A model generated the notes under the pieces. The model was not told the DNA's origin and did not search any database. It saw only the letters and a list, made by a program, of their open reading frames with translations. Both the position numbers and the translations under genes were made by a program. A stretch of 64,000 nucleotides of DNA from Oscarella lobularis (Eukaryota; Porifera; Homoscleromorpha; Homosclerophorida; Oscarellidae), in contig NC_089176.1 in NCBI RefSeq assembly GCF_947507565.1, positions 2,108,001 through 2,172,000 of the forward strand. Direction: 5' to 3'. Positions 31,884 to 44,200 of this stretch are shown here, piece by piece (the stretch's first letter is position 1; every line of letters begins with the position of its first letter).

Positions 31884-34800
31884 ATGCAGACGTCAGCGAA
31901 GCAAAGAATGAACTCGAGTTCGTCTCAATTTCGCGACGTCGAAGACGAATGCGTTGCCATAGTAGGCATAGGATGCCGTTTTCCTGGCAACGTCAACGAC
32001 GTCAACACCTTCTGGAAGACCATCGTCGGAGCGACCGATTGCACATCGGACACTCCAAAAGATCGTTTTTTCGACGAGAACTACTACTATCACCCGACGC
32101 CTCGTACCGAAGGCAAAATGTACAATCGTCGCGGCGGCTACGTCGATTCGGAAATATTTCGCAAGTTCGATCGTCAATTCTTTCGAATGTCGCCCGCCGA
32201 GGCGAATCATCTCGATCCTCAAATTCGAATGCTTCTCGAAGTGACGTGGGAAGCGCTGGAAGACGCCGGAATGCCGCCTAATCGCCATCGCGGCACGACG
32301 ACCGGCGTTTACGTCGGTCTCATGAACAACGACTATAACGTCACGCCAGAGACGACAATTAATGCCTACACGAATTCCGGCACCGATCCGAGCATGGCAT
32401 CGAATCGACTCTCGTACGAGTTCGACTTTCGCGGACCGAGCTACACGATCGACACCGCCTGCTCGTCGTCGCTCTACGCCGTTCATCAGGCGTGCGAGGG
32501 AATTCGGCGGGGCGACTGCGAGATGGCAATAGCCGGCGGTTCCAATCTCGTTCTGCGTCCCGAAACGAGCATTGGCCTTTCACAAGCGCAGATGGTCTCG
32601 CCGGACGGCCGGTGCAAGACGTTCGACGCGTCCGCTGACGGCTATTCGAGAAGCGAAGGATCCGGCGTCGTCGTTCTGAAGTCGCTTCGCAACGCCCTCG
32701 AATCCGGCGATCCCATCTACGCGACGATCAGAGGCGGAGCGATGGGTAATGACGGAAAGACTCACGATGTCTCGCAACCGAGTTCCGACGCTCAAATCGA
32801 CTTGCTCGCCAGGGCGTGTCGTAGAGCAGGAATTCGGCCAGAGACGATTTCTTACGTTGAAGCGCACGGTACCGGTACGCAGGCCGGAGATAGAGCGGAA
32901 GCTACTGCCCTGGGGGTGGCTATTGGCCGTAAGCGTGCTACGTCAAACGCACCGCCTCTTTATGTGGGCTCCGTCAAGTCGAATATTGGTCACACCGAAG
33001 GCGCTGCCGGCGTAGCGGGCGTAATAAAAGCGGCTTTGGTCCTCGCTAAGAAAAAAATCCCGCCTTCTATTCATTTTCGAGTTCCTAATCCGAGCATTCC
33101 CTTCGAAGCGTTGCACGTTCAAGTTTGTACGGACGTTATTGATTTGCCTACGAGTGGCTTTGCTGAATCGTACGTCGGTTGCAGTTCGTTTGGATTCGGC
33201 GGTGCCAACGCTCACGTCATATTGCAGGAATCTCCTATTGCTCGACGCTTCATCGAGGCAGACGACAGCGTCACGACGACGGAAACTGTTCCTGAGACGA
33301 CCGAACGATCGCACCTTCTTCTTCTTCTGTCGGCCGCATCGTCTTCCGGCCTGAAAGATCAGGCGAGGAATTGGATAGATTTTCTGAAAGGAATTCCCTC
33401 TCAGTTGTTTCCAAGTGTTGTCTATTCGGCTGCTTGCCGCTCCCAGCACCACTCCCATAGACTGGCGCTCGTCGTTAGAGATTGCCGGGAAGCGATGAAC
33501 TTTTTGACGGACTTCTTAGAAGATAGAATTTCCGAGAACGTCGTGACGGGAAGCGAAGCAGGAGAGGCGGCAGCCGTTCCTGTCGTCTTTGCCTTCTCTG
33601 GAATGGGAACGCAATGGTGGGCTATGGGACGCCAGCTACTCAATGAATATCCGACGTTTTGTGCTGTGATAAAGGTATAGAAAATTACTTCAGAAATGGA
33701 AAACTGAATATTTTTTCTAGGAAATTGATAAGCATCTTTGCTCTGCCGGCGCTGCGTGGTCTCTATTTGACGTTTTGACGTCATCAGCCGAAGCTTCGAT
33801 TATTCATCGGACAGGTGAGCTCGCTTTCTTTGTTTTATCTTGTTGCATGCTCATGAAAAATCCTGGTGGCCTGCTACTTCCGCATACAGTACCACGTAGA
33901 CGTTTTATGCACTTCTGGAGAAATCCAGCCCCCGGTCACTTTAGATAATTGTATGAGAACAGACTCGGTACTCAGTCAAATATTTGGCTGCGTAGCTTTT
34001 GCCTGATCGTCGATTTGTAGCTGACGTGATGTAGCTGCCCGCTATCGTACTGCGTATGTGCTTACTTTTTACGTCCAAATAGCAACTGAATACTAAAAGT
34101 GACTCACGATGTACTTCATAGCACCGTCTTCCGTGGGGTTTGTACCAAGCGTAGTTTTTCTTTTACTCTTTAAACGGTCAAACGACGCGTGTCGTAGTTG
34201 CCGAAGGAGGCCTCAGTTTAACGTTTGCTTTGCACTGACTGTAGTGACGTTTTCATCATCTATAGGTTATATCGCGATCGCAATAACGAGCAGAAAAGCA
34301 GGGGAACAAAGATAGTGTACTACTTTCAGGATGTACGTGATTCCTTCCCCAAGTCCCTACTAAAGCTAAAGCTATATATAGCGTTTGCAATGCAATTTTA
34401 CTGGTACGAGTCTAAACGCCTAAAACTTTTGAACGGTACGATTCACGTACATCTACACTGTACTGTATGACAGGCCGCCGCCACGTCTACGTACGAACGC
34501 GCGTATTGGTCACTAGTAGTAGGCTCACGTACTACCGGTCTTTATCTCTTTAGAAATTTCTCAGCCTTGCATCTTTGCTATCGAAGTGGCTATTGTAGAA
34601 GTTCTGCGAGAATTTGGAGTCAATCCGACAGCCGTCGTTGGTCACAGCGTCGGCGAAGTTGCCACAGCTTACACTGCCGGCCTACTGACGCTCAAACAGG
34701 CATCAACAATAATATACCATCGCGGTAGACTGTTGGAAAGAACGAGCGGTCGCGGCGGCATGCTAGCCGTTCTTGGAGATGCCACCAAAGCTCTTAGTTT

Positions 34801-37800
34801 GCTTCCCAAAGATCTAATCGCGAAGAGCAGTCGTCGCTGGATAAAGAGCTTAGATTGGACGGCGGAAGGAATTAACGGTAAATCTGTTGTTTTAGACGTT
34901 GCCGCTATCAACAGTTCACGTCAGATTGTCTTGTCTGGAAATGAAGAAGCCCTCAAGGCCGAAGCGGCGGCTTTGAACGATCAAGACGGAGTCCGAACGG
35001 TCTCGCTCAAGGTTAACAATGCTTTTCACAGTTACCAGCAATCTTCTCTTCAAGAAGATGTATTGGACTGCTTGAGCAGCCTAGAGAACAGAAACGATCT
35101 AGATGGTGCTGTGACAGTTCCCATGGTTTCCTCCGTGACAGCCGAGTACGTTAATAGCGCCGTCGTTGGCAAAGCATCTTATTGGTGGGAAAACGTTCGA
35201 CAAACCGTGCGTTTCCAAGACGCCGTGAAAGTGTTGCTCAAAGACGGGTACACGAACTTCGTAGAAATAGGAGCGCACTGCGTTTTGACTCCAGCTATCA
35301 AAGACATTCTGTCCGCCGAGAATCTGACTTCCGTATCGTCAGTTATTCCAACTCTGAAACGACCGAAAAACACCGCGGTGCCTTCGAGCGACGAAACGGC
35401 GTGTCTACTACGTTGCATAGCTAGACTTCACGTCATGGGAGCGAAGGTCGATCTCAGCTACATATATCCCGAAGGGAATTATCAGTTTGTACCGCTTCCT
35501 CGCTATCCGTGGCAAAGGGAAGAATGCTGGTTTACAACCAAAGACCGTCCAAGCTCTAATCATCCTCTTCTGGATGAGCGTCAGCCGAGCATTGCTGAAA
35601 TCGTTGACGATCAAAGCAAACCTAGTACGATCATCTGGAAGTGCGAATACAGTCCAGCTTCCTTACCATGGCTGAAGGACCACGCTATTGTAGACGTCAT
35701 AGCTCCAGCTGCCGCTTACGTAGAGACGGGCCTCGCGGCGGCTAAGTCGCTATTCGGCGATGCCGCTAATTTTACTCTGACTGACGTGGCCGTGAAAAAG
35801 TTTATGTTCGCGCCCAACAGCTCTGCCGATGTCAGAGTTACAGCCGAGGAATCGGGAAAGGAAGAGTATCGGCTCAGCGTTCATAGCAGAAAGTTGACCA
35901 CGTCTGCATGGCAAACCCACGCAACAATGACCATTCTTAGATCTAATGATGAGCGAGACGATGGCGCTCGAGTTGAAGACTTGGCATCTTTAAGAAGACG
36001 GTTTTCTATAGTTGCTAAGGCATCGAAAGAAGAAATTGACATTTACGCGTCAGAGGAGCAAAAAGCAGCAGCTTACAAGTTCGGTCCGGCGTTTCGTGTG
36101 TGCCACTGGGCTGCACTGTCTCGCGAAGAAAGCGAAATATTGGTTCGCGCCACGGTAACGGAAGAGATTCGTCACGAGCTGCATCGTTACACGATACATC
36201 CGGCGTTTTTGGATTGTTGTTTTCAGGCCTACTTAATATATTCGGACATAAAATACGATTCGGCCAAGTCTGCAATCCAAGTTCCAACGTTTATGGAGAG
36301 TTGTGAAGTTTACGGAGCCCTTCCTTCGGACGTTTTTGTTCATTTGAAGGAACACGAGAACGAGAACGGACATCACTATGCAGACGTGAGTCTCATTGGC
36401 GCAGATGACGGTCGTATTGCCTTGAAACTCAACAAAGTGATCTTCAGAAGCATTTCGTCGTCTGATGACGACAACAAGCCCCATTTCTGGACTTTGAAAT
36501 GGGAGGCTGAGAGAAGAGAGCTGTCTAGTGACGGTGATGCCTCAGCGCGTGCTGTTAGCATCATGTGGTTTAGGGAGAGTCAAATGACGACAGTAGAAAA
36601 TTTGCTTTTCGAATTCAAAGAGCGAAACATTCGAGCAGACGCGCACTTCGTAGCGGAAGATCAGGGCAAAAATGGAACTACCTCTTCGTATACGGATATC
36701 GTTATGCTACTAATGGACGTATCGGAACGCGACGTGTTTGAAGCTACGACAAAAGCCGACTTCCTAAACTCAGCTCTAGCTTCTCCCCTAGCTTTTATCA
36801 AAGCACTTCAGCTGTACGGCTTCTCATGGGATGCTGCAACACAGATGAGAATTTGGCTCGTCACCCAAAACGGTCAAGCGGTGCGTGACGACGAAATTGC
36901 GACTGCCGGTCAAGCAACGGTTGCCGGTTGCCTTCTCTCTCTTTCTCACGAAATGCCGGACAGAAATTACTTCTGGTTAGACCTAGAAAGCGCCGATTCT
37001 TCCAAGAGTTTATTTCACGACTTTATTACTTATTTTCTCAATTTTGCTCCCGACGAAAACGAGGTGGCGTTGCGACGTGGCGTTGACCCCAATAATGATT
37101 CGTTTGCGGCTTTCTTTCCGCGCTTGACTGAGGTCAATCAGGATGCCATATCCTCTCGCGTCTCTAATGCAGACTGGACAGTAGCTTATTCGCCAAGAAC
37201 CAAACAGCCAATATTAACAGCACTTGACCGTCCCGACTGCCGCTATCCTGTGATAGTCAATGTAAACTGTTTCAGCCCTCTGCCAAGATTGCCGTCGCGA
37301 AAGTTTCCCGGAGCGTGGGTTATCGGCGAAGTAACGGCCTGTTGCGCCAACGGAAGTCACCTCGCGGTGGGAGATACGGTGTTGGGTCTCTCCGATAGCA
37401 TATCGTGCACCGTTAGCATTTCCTTGAGCCTGGCAGTCAAGATTTCGGTAGAAACTAAGCTATCTAACGTCACAATTGTCAACGCGGCACGAAAACTGCT
37501 TATTCCTTTGATTATGTTCACCGTTGCTTTACCTCTCGCTGTCGGTAGCACAGTTCTTGTGTGGGCGAATCCGAACGATAACTTGCAGACGGAAGATTTG
37601 ACCGCTCTGTCAAAACTGTTTTACTGGCGACAGGTTCGCGTCATTTTCGTTCACGATTCATCGATTTCGAGCGGCGGTTACCGTGACAGCAGATGTACTC
37701 TTCAAGGCTTAGGCAGTGTTCTTGTGAACGGGCAACTGGCCAGTGCAGTTATCTTTCTTGATGAAATAGGAAACAAGGAAGCAGATCAGTTGCTTCGACA

Positions 37801-40090
37801 CCTGAAACCGTTTGGAAGTTGCGTTTTATACGACATGGCGCAATCTCGGCGGTTCGTCGAATCAGAAAAGGAGGCCAAAAGACGTCTAGTCAATTTCGTT
37901 CCCATGATGACGACGCAAGACTTGTTAGACGAGCGCTATCGCGATCTTGTTGGACGCTCGCTAATGAACATGTTGGAGCGACTGAAAGAAGAGACGAACG
38001 AAACGCTCAACGGCTGCAATAAGGAAGAGCCTGAACGTTTACTCAACTTTCCCACGTTGGCAGCGGCTTTGCAGCATCCGCCGTGGACTTTCTCGGCCGT
38101 CTCAGAGAGAATCAACCTGACTCTTCCCGCCGAAGACTCGTTTGCAGCTCGTTCTGGTGAAAGCTACCTTATTACGGGCGGGCTAAAGGGATTTGGGTTG
38201 TCTCTAGCCAAGTGGCTGGTCAATCGCGGTGCGAGGCATCTGCACCTTCTTGGTCGCAGCCCTCCTGGTGACCAAGAAACTGTACTAATAGAACAATTAA
38301 AAACGAAGTCTCAAATCGATATCTGGCTAGTTGATATGACTAGCGAAGATGCAATGGAACGCGTCTTTCAGAAAATCTCCCAAATTGGTTTTTCTGCACT
38401 TGCTGGTATATTTCACTGCGCGGCGGTCTACCACGATTCCTTGATTCTAGCGGTGGACAAGAATCAAATGGAAAAGGTCATGCTGCCCAAGGCATACGGA
38501 GCTTGGCTTCTGCACCAAAAGAGTCTCGCTTGGAAGACACATCTTCGCTATTTCGTTTTGTTTTCGAGTGTCGTCTCCCTATTCGGGAATTCCGGTCAAG
38601 TCAGCTACTGCATTGCCAACACGGTGCTAAATTCTCTGGCCGAGCATCGTAAACGGTTGGGACTTCCGGGTATCTCGCTTCAATTTGGAGCAATCAGCGG
38701 CGTCGGCTATCTTCAGCAAAATCCCAAGTTAATGACGTTGATGAAGTCGAGAGGTTTGTCACCACTGAAAGACCAGTCAGCGTTGGACTGCCTGGGACGG
38801 GCGATGCTCATCCAGTTGCCTTCCTTATGCGTTCAAGGTAAACTTACCGCAGAGAAATACGTTCGTCTTGCTAAGCCGGGAACGCCGTTTCGTTTCTCGC
38901 GAATAAAAGAGTTGGAAAAGTCTGTTTGTCACAGAGTTGACAAATCGTCGCAAATGTCATTCGCATTGCTCGCGTCGCACGAGAAGCGAGAACTTGCTCT
39001 TGACCTGCTTTCCACGTGGCTCGGAGCCAGTTTGGGTGTGGACGAGGTGCCTTCAAACGCGTCTTTGGTTTCGATCGGATTTGACTCAATTATGGCTACG
39101 GAAATGAGCGATCGAATTCATCTTGCGTTTGACGTCATCGTGCCTCCTGTTCGCATGCTAAACGATCGGTGCAGTCTGAATTTCTTAGTCGGACTTGTAA
39201 TGAAGTTATGTCACTTGACCGTGGATAAAGAAGAAAGGCATGACGAAGAGTCGGCTCAAGATCCGTCGAGATACTCTATGAACGATCCTCCTAAGGACAA
39301 GACACTTTGCCACCTGATCTGCTTTCCTCCGAATGCCGCAGGAGTATCGGCATACGCGCGGTGGGGAAAGCTTCTGGAAGATAGCGGAATCGCCGTTACT
39401 GTCCTTCAATTTCCGGGTTGGGAAGGAAGGCAGACCGAGGCTTGCATAGGCGATTTAGACGGCCTCGTCTCGGCAGCACTCGATGCAGTGATTCCCTTAG
39501 CAGAGAAGGAAAAAGTCGCTTTCTATGGTCATAGCATGGGCGGTCTCATTGCCTACGAATTAGCTCTTCGTCTCAAAAAAGACCACGCCATCTCGATCGC
39601 GCACTTCTTCGTCGGAGCCTTGCATGCTCCTCATTTACAGTATCCTCGTCCAGCCGAATTCGATATTCCGCGTTCGGTTTTTAAGAGGGATGCGCCGCTT
39701 TCTGTCGTCTTTTCGCATTTGAAACAGCTCAGCTTTATTGATCTCCCCCCTCAGATGAATCCGACGCAGAACATGCGTGCTTTGTCTCTTCTCCGAGATT
39801 GGATGCCCTGCTTCGAAATCGCTCTTAGAATTTTCAAGACATACATTCCGAATGAGAACACGGTGCCATGTGGCATCGATGCGTTTTCATCGACTGGAGA
39901 CGCCTGTGTCTCGCCTAAATACGTAAAGCTGTGGGGAAAGCACTCGCAAGTCGATTTTTTCCATCGCAGCCTCGACGCTCCAGGGCATCAGTTTACAAAT
40001 TTGTTTGCAAATGAAATATGTGAAACGATAAAAGGCAGATTGAAGACGCTGCTTCTAGACAACTTCACACAGTCAAAAAATCTTCTTTAG
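31884..40090 (+). CDS. Animal FAS-like polyketide synthase (KS-AT-DH-ER'-KR-ACP-TE)
   Basis: Three exons, 31884-33674, 33721-33814 and 34554-40090, join in frame to 2473 residues. KS: Cys193 in DTACSSS, EAHGTGT and NIGHTEG. AT: begins FSGMGTQWWAMG, with Ser660 in GHSVGE. DH: DHAIVDVIAP, where the usual HxxxGxxxxP has Asp for Gly, and the second motif HPAFLDCCFQ. A following region has the place of the pseudo-KR and ER domains, but I see no GxGxxG nucleotide-binding motif and judge ER non-functional. KR: TGGLKGFG and FSSVVSLFGNSGQVSYCIAN (Ser, Tyr, Asn present). ACP: GFDSIMATE with Ser2140. TE: GHSMGG with Ser2289 and a late PGHQF His. Such iterative enzymes build chains from malonyl units. 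Without ER the product should keep hydroxyls or double bonds. The order is that of animal FAS, and the closest class is animal FAS-like PKS. Intron 2 (739 bp) is long for this window. Confidence 0.88.
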
Positions 40091-41233
40091 TGTAGTTATA
40101 CTTAGGCAATACATACTTTGCCTAAATTTGTCTTGCACCTTCGCGCCATGTGTTGTTGCATCACCTACTGTACTAGCATGCATGCGTACTGTACTGTTTC
40201 CATCTGTTTTTTTTGTCTCTGCTTGCCATTTAAGATGTGTGCGTATGCTTATATTTTTTAGATTGAAATAGGCTGAACAAATGACACACATCAACGAATG
40301 CAACTTCCCTGCGCGAAATTTGGCAGGTAGCGCGCACTAAAAGCCACGCGGTCGTTTTGCGGAGGTTCGCTGGTACGGATCGCGTCATTCTGAGGCTTGG
40401 CGAAGGTGCTCAGTTGTCCTCGTCGACTGAAAATGGCACGAAGCGAAGATGCGACGAGGTGTTGGGGGGGCCCCCCGACGTACGAGGGTAACGCTTCTTG
40501 AGAGGCAGCGTCAGACAACTTTCTAGCTCGATGTCGTACTGGAGAAAGGCGTTCAGAGAGCGTAGTTCTTGTTTCTTAGATTCCTGCAGGAACGAAGACC
40601 TACGCCGGGGCTCCAAACCGCTCCATCGAAAAAGGAAAGCATCAGTAGGCGCCAGCCTTCCTCAGCGATCCATCCAGCGACTCTCACAACTTCCATATGA
40701 AACGATCACGATGAAGATTTCCTTTTTGTCACTCCCATAAGCCTTGGCAACAGCTAGCAGTCTCGGTCTTATTCAATGTTAGTGTACGTTGCTATCGAAT
40801 TTGATAGGTGATGAGCTTGAATGCAACGGAAATTATCAGTTTTGTTTGCTTGCAAACAGTTTTGTTTGCTTGCAAACGAGTCCTCACTTGGCAAACTGGA
40901 AACAGCATTTATCATCGGCTTTGAGGAAAGGATCAGTGCTGATGAGAGCTCACGAGATCAATTGAGACTGCCCGTGCAGCTCGCTCAGACCCAAAATCGA
41001 GGTAAATCTGTGTAGGCGTTGACATAGTACGTACACACGTGCTTGTACGACGTGCGTAAGTACTGATGGCATCTTAGCCATCCGGTTCTTCGTAGAACCA
41101 TGTACTATGCTTACGACATTCAAATAACATATATCATTAGCGCAAAGCACAGTACACACCACAGACAACACGTACATCGAAACACGAAACAAATCTCACA
41201 GTGAGTCATTCATCCAACTTGAGTAAGCGTTAG
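40091..41233. other. Convergent intergenic region
   Basis: Lies between the 3' ends of the synthase and giant matrix genes. It contains a run of seven G then six C (near 40464-40476) and a perfect 20-bp tandem repeat at 40838-40877. Open frames in it have no recognisable domain. Confidence 0.5.
40838..40877. repeat. Perfect 20-bp tandem duplication
   Basis: The unit agttttgtttgcttgcaaac occurs twice without mismatch. Each unit contains a small palindrome (gtttgcttgcaaac). Confidence 0.85.
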
Positions 41234-44200
41234 TTAGTTTGGGGAAATTTGCATTGAAACGAATATCGTGTCGCTCAACGCTCCCAAGTCGTCCACCACA
41301 GACGCCTTTATTATTTTCGCGCGAGGTTTCTGATCGTTCTGTCTGGGACTGTAAACGTAACGGACTGATCGCAGAATCTGCAAAACGAGACATTCATTAC
41401 GCGAATAAAGAGCTGCTCACGCGTTAGTTAGAACCTTGTCGTAGGCTTCTATTGAGGCAGTGCCAGAAAACGAAAATTTAGTGAAGGGAACTCTTGAAAT
41501 CGTTAATTGAACATTAGCCTTTTGAAGAAGGCTTCTGTTGACTGTGAGAAAATCCAAATCGCGGTCGTCCAATCTTTCGACGAGACTAATAGTAGCTCCA
41601 GCTAAGTTGAGACTGTCTACGTCGCTAAGAACGAAGTCCGCAGGAAAAATGGCTGTTCCGCTTTGATTTTTCGCATCATATGTTTGATTTCTCTGCAGAT
41701 ATTCTGTGTTCGGTGCGTAGTTTTCCCTGTCTTGACCGAATCGCAGAATAGGACGATCGTTCACTCCGACGATGTTTACCTTTAGAAACATTACTTAGAG
41801 TGGAGAGTTCGTAGATACAGTATCTGACCCATACTTCTATTTGTATAGCCTCGCTCGTTGATTCCTGGTCCTCTACTGTTATTGTTATCAGTCTACACGT
41901 AGGTTCCTCGTTTCACGACGCTTTTAGTCTTTGGACTGTACTCAAACTTACCGACTGTGAGAAGGAACTAGCGCTGGCGAAGACAGTTGATTAAAAAATT
42001 GCACGGATGACAGAGCTTGGTTATACATTTCTCGAGTTCCCCTTCCCTCTATGGTCTAGAACCGATTGCAATTAATATACCGTATTAGAATTAGACTGAT
42101 ACGGTGGACTATACCAAAGTTGAACCGATATACTTGGCCTTGAGGCTAGACGGGAAGAGTGTATTATTATACCAAAGAAAGCTGCTAAAATCTTTTGTTG
42201 AATCTAATGCCACGGTTGCCCTAAACGTTTGGGAATGTAAACGCACGTCGTATTGGTGACGTATATAGTCCTGACCTAGTTATGTAATCCACTTCGTCGT
42301 CATCATAGATTTGAACTTGGTCGGTCAAATAAACTTGTTCTTGACCTTCCGTAAATGTAATTCGACCTGTTTTCTGGCCGCCGTTAATTAAAATAAACGG
42401 TTTGTCGTTAACGGTATTGATAACGATTCTGTAGAAGAGTTTTAGCAAAGCACAAAGAGAAAGATAGATGCTTTTACTTTGTTAAGGCCATGGAAGTGTA
42501 GAGCCCGTCGCTGACAACGAACGTAACGATTCGATTCAATGGCGTTTGAGGCTCATTTGCCCTACGCAATAGTCTACTATGTTACAGAGTAAGGAACCGT
42601 TAAGACAAGATGTACCGGTTCGTGTAGGAGACGTTATTGAGCAGGCTTTCGTAAATTTCTATTGACGCGTTGCCTCTCAGCACGTAAGTACCGTTAAAAT
42701 TGAAATACTGATCAAGCAACGCTCAGTAAATCACACTGCATTTAATTAAAATGGAAAGCTTACCGATATAATAATTCCGGGATAGGACTTGGTAATGAGA
42801 AGGCGTTCTTCGTTACATTGAAGACAGGAAAGAACGATTTTTCCCCATTCAATAGGATAACTAAAATACTTTTGAGTCAAAAGTCTTTGCTAATGTTGAT
42901 AATGCTTACAAGGCATTATCCAAATCGGTGATGGATAGAGATCCGTTGGTTAAATTCACTAGTTCAGCAGTATTTTCCGTAAAATACGTCACTTGTTCTG
43001 TTCATTGCACTACACGTGACGAAGTACCCAACTGACGTTGCAAACTTACGAGAAATCGTTAGTAATGGCGAGTGGCTGTTTGTTCCAACAAAGGCGACAT
43101 GTATGTTTACATTTGGTGACCTTGCCCCGTTCGTGTCTATGACGACCATATCAACAATCCTAAAAGAAACGTTTAGCAAATTTTTTCCCCCATAATACTT
43201 CCAACCTCGAAGAATTGTTTGGTTGACCATAATTTCGATAAGCGACGAGATTGATGACGTCGTTTAAGCCAACAGGCAATTTTCTCGTTATCAGTAGCCC
43301 GTATCTAATGTTTCAATGAGCCCATTGACACATTTACAATAGAATCTCTTACGCCGTGCGTTGAGTTGCTACTTTTGAAAGAATGTCGTTTGCATCTTGT
43401 AGCGTTAATCTCTTGTGCACTCTAACCGCCGTTCCCCATGCAAGCAAAATCTGTTTGAACATAATATATATAATTGAACTCAAATTATTTATTCTAACGA
43501 ACCTCTTCATTTCTGCTAGGATAAGAAGTAGAATTGAGCATCGTAAAGACGACTTGCATCCAGTCCTGTAGAAGATAGAAGTGACCGAGCAAAAGGTAAT
43601 CAAAATATCGTCAATACCTCATTTCCCAGTCGACCAGTGTTGGTCAGTTCTGGGTCAGCTAGGAAAACATAGTCAGATTCTTTCGAGTACCAGATGAAGT
43701 GATCGAGCGTCGAGTTGTCTTTTCTATTCATGTCCACTTCGTAATGACGGCACCTTGTCATCTCGCCTAATTCATTCTCGCAGTCAAAGAACGCTTCTAA
43801 GACGCATTCAGCGCCGCATCCGTCCAAGTCCGCATTATTTCCGTCGTCGCAGGATTCGGCGAGCTCGCGGATTCCGTTCCCGCACCTAGAACACTGATTT
43901 CCTTGGCAATGTAATTCTGTTTCAGATAGAAAAGTCAAAGGGATACTTTTCAATGAAAGGGTCATTGGTACCTTTTTCACAATTTGCCCCCCAAAAGCCT
44001 GGACGACAAAGGTGCGTCACAGCCGTAGTTTTCTTTGGCGGATTTCCTTGATCAGTAGCCGTTATAGGAACAACGACTTCATTCGTCGCTTGCCACGACC
44101 ACGATTGCTTCAAAGTCACAACGCCGGATATCTCGTCAACAGAAAAGTAAGCGTTCGCTTCGCCTTGCTCCTCAATAGAGTATCTGATTTCTCCGTTTGA

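Noticed and set aside
31893-32486. Long antisense open frame opposite the KS domain
   Set aside because: It mirrors the strongly conserved synthase frame, is rich in Arg and has no domain; a codon-bias shadow.
33815-34553. Possible separate gene in synthase intron 2
   Set aside because: Frames are short and without domains; the AT domain needs this stretch removed to be complete.
41239-41427. Plus-strand open frame at the 3' end of the giant gene
   Set aside because: Opposite a minus-strand exon with clear module sequence ([19 protein letters not shown]); a shadow.
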